A stretch of 64,000 nucleotides of DNA from Lewinella sp039816955 (GTDB taxonomy: Bacteria > Bacteroidota > Bacteroidia > Chitinophagales > Saprospiraceae). The DNA lies in contig JBCBWU010000007.1 in assembly GCA_039816955.1 (NCBI GenBank), forward strand, positions 1 to 64,000, read 5' to 3'. Positions 18,188 to 26,923 of the stretch are shown piece after piece. The notes beneath the pieces are model-generated. The model ran no database searches. It was not told the origin of the DNA and saw only the letters and a program-made list of their open reading frames with translations. The number at the start of each line of letters is the position of its first letter. Position 1 is the first letter of the stretch. The translations under genes were made by a program, and so were the position numbers.

Positions 18188-18776
18188 TTACTCTAACTGC
18201 TTCAGTAATAAATCGGCAACCAGCTCAGCAGACGCAGGGTTTTGCCCCGTTATCAGTAATCCGTCTTCTACGGCATAGGTGCTCCAATCATCACCTTTGG
18301 AATACAGACCACCATTTTCGATCAACATATCTTCTAGCGAAAACGGGATAATGTCGGTAAACTGCACGGCTGCTTCCTCGAAATTGGAATAGGCGGTTAC
18401 CTTTTTGCCCTCAATTAAGGGCTTACCTTCCGCGTCCTTGGTGTTTTTGAAGATGGCTGGAGCATGGCAAACGGAGGCCACAGGCTTGTTGCTATTATAG
18501 AATGACTCGATTAAAGCAATAGAGGTTTCATTATCCGCCAGGTCCTACAAAGGGCCATAGCCTCCGCTGTAAAATACCGCATCGTAATCATTATGATCAA
18601 CGGTTTCTAGTTTGACGGTTTGAGCCAAAATAGCTTGTGTTTCCTGGTCTGCTGTGAATCGGCGGGTGGCATCGGTTTGGAAATCAGGTAATTCACTTTT
18701 GGGATCCAATGGTTTTGAGTTCCTCCGGTGAGAGGTTGGCACCCTTGAATACTTCCACCAGGATAGAATGATCCAT
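18188..18776 (-). pseudogene. DJ-1/PfpI-family protein, inactivated
   Basis: The fragments match a type 1 glutamine amidotransferase-like DJ-1/PfpI protein (about 225 residues when intact). PLDPKSELPDFQTDATRRF and DYDAVFYSGGYGPL are followed by a TAG at 18545-18547 exactly where the family has Trp (GGHGPLWDL). The frame then goes on DLADNETSIALIESFYN, VCHAPAIF (nucleophile Cys), and GLLITGQNPASAELVADLL to the stop at 18188. Towards the 5' end the frame breaks again near 18720-18742: VEVFKGANLSPEE is in a second frame and TGGTQN in a third. The first 40 or so residues are missing. The combination of nonsense, frameshift and 5' loss indicates a true pseudogene. Confidence 0.8.
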
Positions 18777-18823
18777 GTTGAATTTGCTTGTTGAAATTTC
18801 CCATCACGCTCTTTTAAGCGCTA

Positions 18824-19140
18824 TTAAACTACAAAACGAGCTATGCTTTTCTGCTGACCATCGTCTACCTCAATCAGATAACTTCCCTGCACCAAAGTAT
18901 GCGTTGGTACCGAAAAAATTTGTTGACCAATAACGGTAATTTCTTCCTGTTGCCTGAGCCGATGACCGCTGTTGTCATACACACTTAGGGTACTGTCTTG
19001 TCCGGTAATCTCAATAGTTAAGACCGGGTCTCCGCTTAAATCACCGCTTACACCTAAGCCGCCGTAGCCCAAATCCACCGGATAAAATAATCATCGGTTT
19101 GAATGAAGAGCTCTTCGTGATTCCAACAGCAAGGGGTTCT
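18824..19140 (-). pseudogene. Remnant of the C-terminal end of a secreted protein
   Basis: The minus strand from about 19078 encodes 84 residues, LGYGGLGVSGDLSGDPVLTI, then LSVYDNSGHRLRQQEE, and LVQGSYLIEVDDG ending KSIARFVV. This resembles a sorting-type C-terminal domain (strand, NSGH, G-x-Y-x-[IV]-x-V near the end). Just upstream a different frame reads NHEELFIQTDDYF and would run into it after a one-base shift near 19080. The rest of the gene is absent. This is the second decayed gene in a row in this interval. Confidence 0.45.
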
Positions 19141-19223
19141 TAATCTTATTCATCAAAATCTAATCTCGAAATAATGAAACAAGTGCCTATTTCATCCATC
19201 AGGACAAAATAGGCAACTCGTTT

Positions 19224-20213
19224 TTAGAGACAAACATTCCTTACCATCGGAACGGTAACTTTACTGATCGACTTGGTAATCATCTTCATCTCCTTCTTAT
19301 CCAAGGCTTCCCATTCCCTGGCGTAGTCCTTACGGAAATCCTCAACGATGTCTTTGCTGAACATTCCCAAGACTTTACCAAAGTCCTGCCGGGTGACCTC
19401 ACCGATCTTGCTCAGAACGTTGTTCAAACGATTCTCGGTGATATAGTCCAGGATCAACTGCCGCAGCTGAGCAACCTGCTCTGGGACTTCCACTTCCTTG
19501 TGAACTTTAGGCCGCTTAATCGTCTCTGACCACTTATCATTCTTGTTCTTCAGGATAACCCGCGTTCCATTGTTAAACCGTAGAACCTGCTTAGGGCGGA
19601 TAACCGTACCCTCACAGATGTTAGGTGAAATGGCCGGGAGTCCCAGAAGTGCTGGAATGGTGGAGTCAAAAGTATTTGAAAAGGCCAGGCAGCTCTCCAA
19701 GTCGCCCTTAAAGAGGGTTTTGGCGTACAACAGGCTGTGCTTTTCAAATAGCTGGTTAGCTGTTTCAACATCCAGAAACTCCTGCGCATCAATCAAGATG
19801 TCGAAAGCGTAGAACAGGTTGTCCGGGGTGTAGAAAACACCTTTCTGAACTTTGAAAGCATCCTTGGTGCGCGCTACTTCGGGGTGCGGATAGCTTCCGC
19901 CAATCAGCTCCCCAAAAACAGTAAGCTGCTCCAGTGATTCGTTAGTGCGCTTGAGGTCGGTCCAAAGTCCTTGTAGCTTGGGCGTAATACGCTCCAAGAT
20001 TTGAGCGAAGTTGTAAAACTTCTCCCCCTCCTCCAGCGGTCCACTTCTCTTTCCGGCGCGGAAATTGACTCCATCGTTCGTCCAATAGCTCAAATTGGAT
20101 CCGTGCGCTTTTTCCTGGACGATATACTCCTCCCGCCAAAAGCCGTGACCCTTAATCCTACTCAGGAATTCTTCCCGGTAGGTATTCTCTATTGAACTGT
20201 ACTTCTTGAACAT
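19224..20213 (-). CDS. T4 Rnl2-like RNA ligase
   Basis: The ATG at 20213 gives 329 residues beginning MFKKYSSIENTYREEF, like T4 RNA ligase 2 (gp24.1, 334 residues). Nucleotidyltransferase motifs are all visible: motif I QEKAHGSN with the AMP-accepting Lys at residue 35, the same number as in T4 Rnl2; motif III FGELIGG; motif IV EGTVIRP; motif V VILKNKNDKWSE with two lysines. A C-terminal helical domain (about residues 240-329) is retained. Rnl2 enzymes seal nicks with 3'-OH/5'-PO4 ends in double-stranded RNA using ATP. No kinase/phosphatase or phage genes are adjacent. An upstream extension to 20249 adds 12 residues and was rejected because of the match to T4 at MFKK. Confidence 0.92.
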   Translation of the reverse strand: MFKKYSSIENTYREEFLSRIKGHGFWREEYIVQEKAHGSNLSYWTNDGVNFRAGKRSGPLEEGEKFYNFAQILERITPKLQGLWTDLKRTNESLEQLTVFGELIGGSYPHPEVARTKDAFKVQKGVFYTPDNLFYAFDILIDAQEFLDVETANQLFEKHSLLYAKTLFKGDLESCLAFSNTFDSTIPALLGLPAISPNICEGTVIRPKQVLRFNNGTRVILKNKNDKWSETIKRPKVHKEVEVPEQVAQLRQLILDYITENRLNNVLSKIGEVTRQDFGKVLGMFSKDIVEDFRKDYAREWEALDKKEMKMITKSISKVTVPMVRNVCL

Positions 20214-20555
20214 GATTTTGTGGTTGACATAAAATTGAATTACAATCAACCTTACCCGAAACCAGCCATTTTAGTTCCCTAAGAATCCGATCAAAATCAC
20301 TTTTACAAAGACTCCAATTTCCCCAATCGACATAGTTTCATTCGAAGCCCAATAAGTCTAATTCGCCCCCAAATCGCCATCATCTCACTCATGGCCACTC
20401 GCCCGTGATACATGAGGCGGAAATTGGCTTGAATGAATTGGTGTTCACTCAAATATGCTAATTTCTTGCCTCATCTTGTCTTTAAATTGCTGCCTACTAG
20501 TGATTTGCATTCAAACCTCACGTTATATTAGTGAAATTAAACGCACATCAGCAAT
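20214..20555. other. 342-bp intergenic region between divergent genes, no gene supported
   Basis: It separates the RNA ligase gene (minus) from the unknown gene at 20556 (plus) and must carry both promoters. No TAnnTTTG box with good spacing was found. A minus-strand stretch near 20350-20460 is open for about 45 codons, but its composition (many Arg, Met, Leu) and lack of a recognisable motif do not support a gene. Confidence 0.4.
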
Positions 20556-21188
20556 ATGGCAATGGATTTAGTAGCGGTTATTGAACACAAAATGACGGCC
20601 AGAGAAGTTTTGACCATTCCTAGTTTAATCACGGCTTCTATAGCACTGCGCAAGCAGTACGAGGAAAGACACCCTGGTAGCAAGCTAAAGCTAACCAACT
20701 GGACCGGACCACACGAAATGACCGCCGATAATCTAGAACAGATTTGGGAAGCCGAAGCCGACGGAGAAAACTTTCAAGGAGAGGGGATGAACTACTACAG
20801 TGAAATAGATTCCTTCTTCGGAGAAATAACGGTAAATAGGCACACAATAAATGTGACTCCGTTTCCAGAGCATAAGTATAAAAACCTACGGGATACTGGT
20901 AATTTGGAATATATCCTCACCCTCAACCGGCAGCTCGCGAAGCTATTTGACGTCAAAAGAATTCTCTACACCGTGGACGGTTATTACAAGCCCGCCATTT
21001 TAGCGGAGCAATCCAGATTAGGCTGGAGCTTGGACGCCATCATCGAGTATGGAAATGAAACATTTGGGGTCCCGCCCAAAGAAATGAACGAAGCTGTTGC
21101 TAATCTTTATTTCATTGATGATTTTGATTTGGAAACCAGTGAGTTAGACCCGAACAAAAAGGTTCAAAGCCGGTGGGGCAATGAGTAG
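20556..21188 (+). CDS. Hypothetical protein, divergent to the RNA ligase
   Basis: A 210-residue protein I do not recognise. It starts MAMDLVAVIEHKMTAREVL, has no signal peptide, membrane segment or low-complexity region, and is predicted to be a soluble mixed alpha/beta protein. It is moderately acidic and rich in Tyr, Asn and Glu. The second half contains DTGNLEYILTLNRQLAKLF, VKRILYTVDGYYKPAI and a DDFDLET tail. Codon use is like its neighbours. It is transcribed away from the Rnl2-like ligase across a 342-bp spacer, which permits but does not prove a functional link. Confidence 0.7.
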   Translation: MAMDLVAVIEHKMTAREVLTIPSLITASIALRKQYEERHPGSKLKLTNWTGPHEMTADNLEQIWEAEADGENFQGEGMNYYSEIDSFFGEITVNRHTINVTPFPEHKYKNLRDTGNLEYILTLNRQLAKLFDVKRILYTVDGYYKPAILAEQSRLGWSLDAIIEYGNETFGVPPKEMNEAVANLYFIDDFDLETSELDPNKKVQSRWGNE

Positions 21189-21213
21189 AACGAGAATCAA
21201 TAGCCCGCAAGAA

Positions 21214-21381
21214 AAGAGGGATAAAGCTATCTAATCGGTGTATAGAAAGCGAGAACTATGCATTGACTCGCTCATCAGTCACTTTCATGAGCACGATATC
21301 ACGATAATAGTCCTTGCCAACACCAACAAGGTGTACGTATCCGATTTCCAACACATGGTCGGCGACTTAATTATGAACTAA
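21214..21381 (+). pseudogene. Possible C-terminal remnant of a serine hydrolase (beta-lactamase family)
   Basis: A frame ending at TAA 21379-21381 reads ISHFHEHDITIIVLANT, then NKVYVSDFQHMVGDLIMN. The segment D-[IL]-T-[IV]-I-V-L-A-N is typical of the last strand of class C beta-lactamase-like serine hydrolases. No catalytic motifs or start are left; stops interrupt the frame upstream near 21230. The identification rests on a short motif and is uncertain. Confidence 0.35.
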
Positions 21382-21509
21382 TCCGGCAGAAATAAAAGCC
21401 TTGATGCTTGTATCTTTATAGCGTTACCTATGGAATACTACAGGCACTTCACGCCTCAATTAGTGACCAATCCGAGGACTAGCTCGGCGGCAACAGCAAA
21501 GAACGCTCT

Positions 21510-21902
21510 ATGAGTTATTACACCGAAAAAATAAAGCGGCTAAAAGAAACCTATTTCTCCAATACGATCCAGATTGATGTGGCGGTGAATACCAAGCGGT
21601 ACCTCGACACCCATTTCGATCAGGACCTTAAGTTGGACTTGCTAGCCCGCTTACAGCTCACTTCTAAATATCACCTCATTCGGGTTTTCAAAAAGTACTA
21701 CGGCATTACGCCCCGGCAGTACTTAATCAGCAAGCGCATTGAAATGGCGAAAAAGAGATTACAGGCTGGCAGCTCTGTAGCTGATACTTGCTACTCGGTG
21801 GGCTTTGATAGTATCAATTCTTTCTCCAATTTATTCAAGGCCAAAACCGGTGTACCGCCCTCCGTTTACCAAAGAGCAACTTTCGATAAGTCGAAAAAAT
21901 AA
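21510..21902 (+). CDS. Small AraC-family transcriptional regulator
   Basis: A 130-residue protein made almost entirely of an AraC-type double helix-turn-helix domain. NTKRYLDTHFDQDLKLDLLA opens helix 1; LTSKYHLIRVFKKYYGITPR is the first HTH with the usual F-K-x-x-x-G-x-[ST]-P; SVADTCYSVGFDSINSF and FSNLFKAKTGVPPSVYQ are the second HTH. It lacks any large ligand-binding domain. The gene for a VOC protein follows 42 bases later on the same strand; AraC-like/VOC pairs recur in Bacteroidota, so it probably regulates that gene. Confidence 0.9.
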   Translation: MSYYTEKIKRLKETYFSNTIQIDVAVNTKRYLDTHFDQDLKLDLLARLQLTSKYHLIRVFKKYYGITPRQYLISKRIEMAKKRLQAGSSVADTCYSVGFDSINSFSNLFKAKTGVPPSVYQRATFDKSKK

Positions 21903-21944
21903 AATCGGTACATCTTGCACCATCACTTATCAAAATTATAAGCA

Positions 21945-22340
21945 ATGAAAATTAAAATTGTAAGTATCCCCGTGCGCGACCAGCAAAAAGCATTGGACTT
22001 TTACACCAATATCCTGGGCTTTATCAAGAAGGTGGATGCGCCTTTGGGTGGAGGTAACCGCTGGTTGACCCTCGTTTCTAAATACGACCAAGATGGTCCG
22101 GAACTACTACTAGAGCCCGCCCCCAATCATTTCGAACCCTCTAAAGTTTACCAGGACGCATTGATGGCAGCCGGAATTCCCTGGACTCAGTTCTATGTGG
22201 ATGATGCACAAGCAGAGTACGAACGCTTAAGTGCATTGGGAGTAGAGTTCAGCATGAAGCCTACGGAAATGGGCACCGTGGTGGCAACTGTTTTTAATGA
22301 TACCTGTGGAAATAATATCCAGCTGGTAGAAGAGCGATAA
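21945..22340 (+). CDS. VOC-family (glyoxalase/bleomycin-resistance-like) protein
   Basis: A 131-residue protein with two beta-alpha-beta-beta-beta modules: VSIPVRDQQKALDFYTNILG opens the first, and PWTQFYVDDAQAEYERL opens the second, closing with VVATVFNDTCGNNIQLVEE. Length and the final E-x-x-G-N-x-[IV]-x-L strand fit the VOC superfamily, whose members include metal-dependent lyases, dioxygenases and antibiotic-binding proteins. The activity cannot be told from the sequence. It follows the AraC-like gene and probably shares its transcript. Confidence 0.88.
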   Translation: MKIKIVSIPVRDQQKALDFYTNILGFIKKVDAPLGGGNRWLTLVSKYDQDGPELLLEPAPNHFEPSKVYQDALMAAGIPWTQFYVDDAQAEYERLSALGVEFSMKPTEMGTVVATVFNDTCGNNIQLVEER

Positions 22341-22458
22341 ACCAGCGTCGCGAAAAGTAAAAAACGCAGAAGGGCTTTCACCCCTCCACGTCAAAATGTA
22401 CAATTCTATGTGCATCTTTTGCCACTGCAAGGCAATGGTCTTATCAATAACTTACTGA

Positions 22459-25326
22459 TCAATTCTTTACCCAACGCAGCACTCCTGCGGAAGTCCGTAG
22501 GAAATACAGGCCCGCGGGCAACTGGGCAACTGGTATTGGGCTACCAGCTTGGTAGGTATGCCGCAAAACGGTCCTTCCCTGCCCGTTGGTAATTTCCACT
22601 CGCTCACCATCCAGGCCTTCGAGGTAGAGGAAGTTGTGAGCGGGGTTAGGGAATACTTTCACATTCGTTGGTCCATCCATGCTGACCTGCCGGATTTCGC
22701 TGAAGCTACTGCTTCCATCAAAATCCACTTGCTTGATCCGGTAATAATTGAGGCCTGCAAGGGGGCTATCATCCAGGAAAGAATACTCATCGCCAAAACG
22801 ACTGCCGGTACTTGCTACCTTAGCGAGGAATTGAAATTGACGGCCATCCACACTTCTTTCTACTTCAAAATGGCTGTTATTCTCTTCGGCGGTAGTGGCC
22901 CAGTTGAGCAGTACGTCTTGTCCTTTTGCGGTAGCCGTGAAGTAGCTCCAATCTACCGGAAGGATGGTAGCATCAGCAAACAAGTAGAAGGTAGAAAAAC
23001 TGAGTACGGTCGTTTGGTAATAGTCACTCACATTAGCGCAACCCAGTACACCTTTAGTGGTGTTAAGCACCCCAACATTGAGCCCGCTAAAGCCGTCTGC
23101 CCCACAAACAGCATCGTCCTTGACCAGTTGAAAGCTAGAACGATCCAGACCACTTTCCCCTTCCAGGGCCAGCAATTCAGCCTCCCGATAGTAGATTCTC
23201 ACCTGCACGGGCGAAAGTGGATTTACGGGGTTCCCACCTGCGTTCAAAGGTGTAATTGTAAGTCGCTTGCTGGTTCGTAGTTCATCACCGGCACCGGCAG
23301 TCTCCGATGATTCGCGATAGAGCTCTATTTGCACACTCGCAATTTGTGGGTTTGAACCTTTTCTAATGGCAGCAATGAGACGGCCTTCTGGTCCGGTAAT
23401 ATTGATGAAATTATTGACCGACAATGGGCCCAAAGGGGCGTTTACGCTAACACATTCGCCAACCGGCCCCAGGGCTATATTTTCGTCTGCTTCTACCGTC
23501 ACCGTGGCCTGGCAATCGCTGCTGTTTCCTTCTTCGTCCGTGATCGTTAGGGTTACCGTATTAGGACCAACATCAGCACAGGTAAATTCGGTAATATCCA
23601 ATGCTCCAGATACACTGCCACATTGATCAAAGCTGCCGTCATTAATTTGCCCCGCAGTGATCGTACTGGTCATGCCATCCATTACCGTCAGGCTAATATC
23701 CTGACAGTTGGCAATCGGTGGAGCATTATCACCTAGCGAACAGTCTACTATTACAGTCACCGGCAAACTGATACTTACCTCATTGCCAAAATCATCTTCC
23801 GCCGTGTAAACTGCGGTAAAGTTGTAGGTGCCAGGTAAGGTAGGTGCCGCAAGCAGATTGCGCAAGATTAAAATCGGGACGGGTCCTATTCGGGCACTCG
23901 TACTCGTAATGTCGCCCCACCCCATTATTGTTGCATTGTGGTTGGTCAGCGTATCAATACCCGTATTGGTGACTTCAAACTCGACATAGGCATTACTGCC
24001 GGGGGCCAGCGTCAAGGTAGTTGTACCAGAGGAACCCAAACTACAAGTCGCCAAACTATTGGGGTCTGTACATAAATCCTCTGCCAAGTACAACTCTACC
24101 ACTAAGGAGGCTTCTGGTGCCGGTACCTCTAGCGTAAGGGGCAGGCTAATGCTGACCTCATTACCAAATAGATCTTCTGCCGTGTATACGCCTGTGTAGT
24201 CATAGGTGCCGGGTAGCGTTGGTGCCGCTATTACATTGCGCATGATAATCGTTCCCCCAGGGCGCAGCTTAAAACTCGTACCCGACAAATCCCCCCAGCC
24301 GGGAATAGTGGCATCATGGTTGGTTAAACTATCAATGCCAGTATTCGTAACATCAAACTCCACATAGACATAGCGACCGGGAGGAATGGTCAGCGTATTG
24401 GTCCCAGAATCACCAACACTACAGGTCAGAATCTCGTCCGGTTCGTCACAAAGATCTTGAGCTACGTACAATTGTACTTCTACATCAGCTTCGGGTTCTG
24501 GAATGTTTAGGGTAATAGGAATATTACTGCTCACCGGATTTCCAGCTAAGTCTTCTCCGGTGTAGTTAGCGGTGTAGTTGTAAGTACCGGGGGTAGTAGG
24601 AACGCTAGGGACGTCTCGAAAAGTGAAGTTGCTACCCGGGCTTATCGAGCCACTGCTTGAAAGGGATACTCCGAGTTCCGTTATAGTTACATTGTGATTG
24701 GTGAGTGTGTTCAAGCCACTGTTAGTAACATTCAATTCAAAGTACATATTGTCGCCAGGTGCGATGGAAAGCGTCGCGTTTCCGCCGGTGGATACACTGC
24801 AAGTAATTACGTCATCTGGGTCCGTACACTCTTCCTCTGCCTGGTATAATTCAATACTTGTTGCGGTAGACGGGGCCACTACCTCAAGGTTGTAGGTATC
24901 CATAATGGTGATGCTTGCACCTGTACTACTCTCCAGTGCTGCGGTAACGGTTGGGATGACATTTCTTGGAATGGCTTCTGCTGGAAAAATCCTACTGGTA
25001 GTCCGCACAGCGCCCGGTGGAATGCTAACTACCGTAACGGGAATGATTGTTCCCCGATCTGAATCGGTAAGCAAGACACTGGTGATTGTGCCAGGAGAAT
25101 TATTCGTAATTCGGTAAGTAATGAGTATCTGCCCATCTTCGCCAGGAATGTAGGTCAAACTATTATTCGCCACAGGAACATTGATACAATCCGTATCAGG
25201 ATCATTGACCGGAAAGGTGCAGAAATCATCGGCCAGGCCAATAGCAGCCGAAACGGTAATATTCTGTGCGCTCAGCGCAAATGAGAAAAATAACACGGTA
25301 ACAAGGGAGGTAAAAAATTGAGCCAT
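22459..25326 (-). CDS. Large T9SS-sorted surface protein with three tandem beta-sandwich repeats and a HYR-like domain
   Basis: A 955-residue protein with a signal peptide (MAQFFTSLVTVLFFSFALSA). Residues about 30-155 are an Ig-like repeat-type domain. Residues about 158-530 contain three tandem copies of about 125 residues, each beginning [IV]-E-L-Y-x-A-x-[ED]-x-C and containing [AT]-P-G-x-x-x-Y-[FV]-E-[FL]-x-V-T-N-[ST]-G and P-G-T-Y-[ND]-[YF]-T-[AG]. Each copy has a Cys pair about 10 residues apart, perhaps a disulfide. A HYR-like domain (NAPPIANCQDISLTV) follows, then the usual NSHFEVERSVDGR sandwich and a type A sorting domain (VKVFPNPAHNFLYLEG to the C-terminus). Likely a surface adhesin or structural protein; no enzyme motif is visible. 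Confidence 0.88.
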   Translation of the reverse strand: MAQFFTSLVTVLFFSFALSAQNITVSAAIGLADDFCTFPVNDPDTDCINVPVANNSLTYIPGEDGQILITYRITNNSPGTITSVLLTDSDRGTIIPVTVVSIPPGAVRTTSRIFPAEAIPRNVIPTVTAALESSTGASITIMDTYNLEVVAPSTATSIELYQAEEECTDPDDVITCSVSTGGNATLSIAPGDNMYFELNVTNSGLNTLTNHNVTITELGVSLSSSGSISPGSNFTFRDVPSVPTTPGTYNYTANYTGEDLAGNPVSSNIPITLNIPEPEADVEVQLYVAQDLCDEPDEILTCSVGDSGTNTLTIPPGRYVYVEFDVTNTGIDSLTNHDATIPGWGDLSGTSFKLRPGGTIIMRNVIAAPTLPGTYDYTGVYTAEDLFGNEVSISLPLTLEVPAPEASLVVELYLAEDLCTDPNSLATCSLGSSGTTTLTLAPGSNAYVEFEVTNTGIDTLTNHNATIMGWGDITSTSARIGPVPILILRNLLAAPTLPGTYNFTAVYTAEDDFGNEVSISLPVTVIVDCSLGDNAPPIANCQDISLTVMDGMTSTITAGQINDGSFDQCGSVSGALDITEFTCADVGPNTVTLTITDEEGNSSDCQATVTVEADENIALGPVGECVSVNAPLGPLSVNNFINITGPEGRLIAAIRKGSNPQIASVQIELYRESSETAGAGDELRTSKRLTITPLNAGGNPVNPLSPVQVRIYYREAELLALEGESGLDRSSFQLVKDDAVCGADGFSGLNVGVLNTTKGVLGCANVSDYYQTTVLSFSTFYLFADATILPVDWSYFTATAKGQDVLLNWATTAEENNSHFEVERSVDGRQFQFLAKVASTGSRFGDEYSFLDDSPLAGLNYYRIKQVDFDGSSSFSEIRQVSMDGPTNVKVFPNPAHNFLYLEGLDGERVEITNGQGRTVLRHTYQAGSPIPVAQLPAGLYFLRTSAGVLRWVKN

Positions 25327-25377
25327 AGGGTAAGTATTTTTCTATGGCACAAATTTGCTGGGCAACGGGAAGATTTT

Positions 25378-25397
25378 TTTCACCCGTTCGGGTGAAA
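25378..25397. promoter_or_regulatory. Perfect 9-bp inverted repeat upstream of the T9SS gene
   Basis: TTTCACCCG, two bases, CGGGTGAAA: a perfect palindrome about 52-71 bases upstream of the start of the 955-residue protein gene. It may be an operator or a leader hairpin. No U-tract follows on the minus strand, so it is not a terminator for leftward transcription. Confidence 0.4.
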
Positions 25398-25597
25398 TGT
25401 ATGCGCCAAAATGTGGCCACCTCCGCTTTCCTCAATCATTTTAAAGACGAGGCGGCTATTGCATTCAGACCATCTACTAGAAATTGGCTCACTCTCATTT
25501 TTGACAAAAACGAACAGGCCAAGCAAAAAGATTTTGAAGAGCTTAGCCTTACCGTTAAGTATTAGCTATGCTTGATTTTGCCCTAGCACCGCAGAGT

Positions 25598-26923
25598 CTA
25601 ATCCCGAATATGCCGATGGATAAACGCTAATATTTGCTTCCAGGAATCAATAGCTGCCAGGGCATTCCCTTGATCTGTACCTCCCCGATCCGTGCTATTT
25701 GAATAATCCTCTGCCGGCAAATAAGGAATACCACAGCCCTGCCCACCGCCGGCAAAATTATGTCCGGCATCTTCGTAGGCCAGGTGCAAAAACTCATATT
25801 GAAAATCATGCTCCACCAGCCTTTGCACCAAACGATCAGCCATCATGGTAGACGGCCAGGTTTTATCATCCTTACCGGAAACAAACAGAATTGGACAATT
25901 CAGTTCTTCAATGGCTATCGCAGATTTTTCAATGAGCTCTGCATTCTTAAAAGCGCTCAAAAACTTCGGGCCGTCGTGATATTGTATGCCCTGTGCTTGC
26001 ATTTCCAGTTCTATTCGTTCGGAGTCTTCATCCGTATACTCAGCGTAGGGGAAGGGCACCTCCCGATAGGTCCAGGATGATTTACCATCTTCCCAACCGA
26101 ACCATACTACATTGGAGGGGACCTGCGAAATAACGTAGCTTACCTCATACTTGGTGGCGTAGAGCATGGCCAACTCTGAGCCTCTGGAGCGTCCGGTGAT
26201 CCCAATTTTTGTGGCGTCCACTTCGGGCTGGGCCAGCAACCACTCGTGTGCCTTACGCACGTACTCCAGTGGGATCTCGATAATGCCATCTGGCAATCCT
26301 TCCCCTCTGAAGTATTTGAGATCTAATACCGCAAAGCCTTCGCTAGCGAAGAGGGAAGCCCGCTCTTGGCGAAAGTTACCACCTGATCCTCCCAGGAAAA
26401 TGATGGCCGGCAGTTTTTCATCAGACTGGGGCAGATAGTAGTTGGCCATAATGCTATCTCGTTTCTGAAACCCCTTCACCCCCAGTGCATCGAGCGCCCT
26501 GGTACTTTGCCGGTAAATAGAGTCTTGTACCAGCACCTGCTCATCCTGACTTAAGGTAATCTTGGCCATAAAACCGGCATGGGTAGCAATCTGATGGTAA
26601 TCATCGCTTTGCAAAGACCAAAAGAGCCCCATGGGATAGACGCCCAGATAATTTCCACCTACCGATGGCTGAGTTGACAAATCAATTTGGCCTTCCTGAT
26701 CAGCAATATAGAATGCCTCCGAATGCCACTTATGATCTCTAGCATCCACGACATCCAAGCTCCATTTTAGTTTTGCTCCGGGAGCTAGATTAGACGCTGT
26801 TAGGCGTAGAGGTTTGTGATAAAGTTCGCTCTCCGCTTTAATGTGAAGCTGTACTTCGTTTTCCTGAGCATGGACAGTAAAAGCTAAGAACGACAAAGCG
26901 ATGATAAAAAACTGTTTTTTCAT
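25598..26923 (-). CDS. Exported acyl-CoA thioesterase / BAAT-like alpha/beta hydrolase
   Basis: Starting at the ATG at 26923 gives 441 residues with a signal peptide (MKKQFFIIALSFLAFTVHAQ). Residues about 20-145 match the beta-sandwich acyl-CoA thioester hydrolase / bile acid-CoA amino acid N-acyltransferase N-terminal domain (GAKLKWSLDVVDARDHKWHS). The BAAT_C hydrolase domain follows, with the nucleophile elbow GITGRSRGSELA, an acid in VSGKDDKTWPS and the catalytic His in YEDAGHNF. In this family the nucleophile can be Cys or Ser; here it is Ser, which favours hydrolysis over amino-acid conjugation. The substrate outside the cytoplasm is unknown. Confidence 0.85.
   Translation of the reverse strand: MKKQFFIIALSFLAFTVHAQENEVQLHIKAESELYHKPLRLTASNLAPGAKLKWSLDVVDARDHKWHSEAFYIADQEGQIDLSTQPSVGGNYLGVYPMGLFWSLQSDDYHQIATHAGFMAKITLSQDEQVLVQDSIYRQSTRALDALGVKGFQKRDSIMANYYLPQSDEKLPAIIFLGGSGGNFRQERASLFASEGFAVLDLKYFRGEGLPDGIIEIPLEYVRKAHEWLLAQPEVDATKIGITGRSRGSELAMLYATKYEVSYVISQVPSNVVWFGWEDGKSSWTYREVPFPYAEYTDEDSERIELEMQAQGIQYHDGPKFLSAFKNAELIEKSAIAIEELNCPILFVSGKDDKTWPSTMMADRLVQRLVEHDFQYEFLHLAYEDAGHNFAGGGQGCGIPYLPAEDYSNSTDRGGTDQGNALAAIDSWKQILAFIHRHIRD

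Noticed and set aside
20350..20460. Minus-strand open stretch in the spacer between RNA ligase and unknown gene
   Set aside because: No start context or motif; the amino acid composition looks random.
25344..25565. A plus-strand frame of 73 codons upstream of the T9SS gene
   Set aside because: It overlaps the leader region of the minus-strand gene, has no family similarity, and its composition is that of non-coding sequence.
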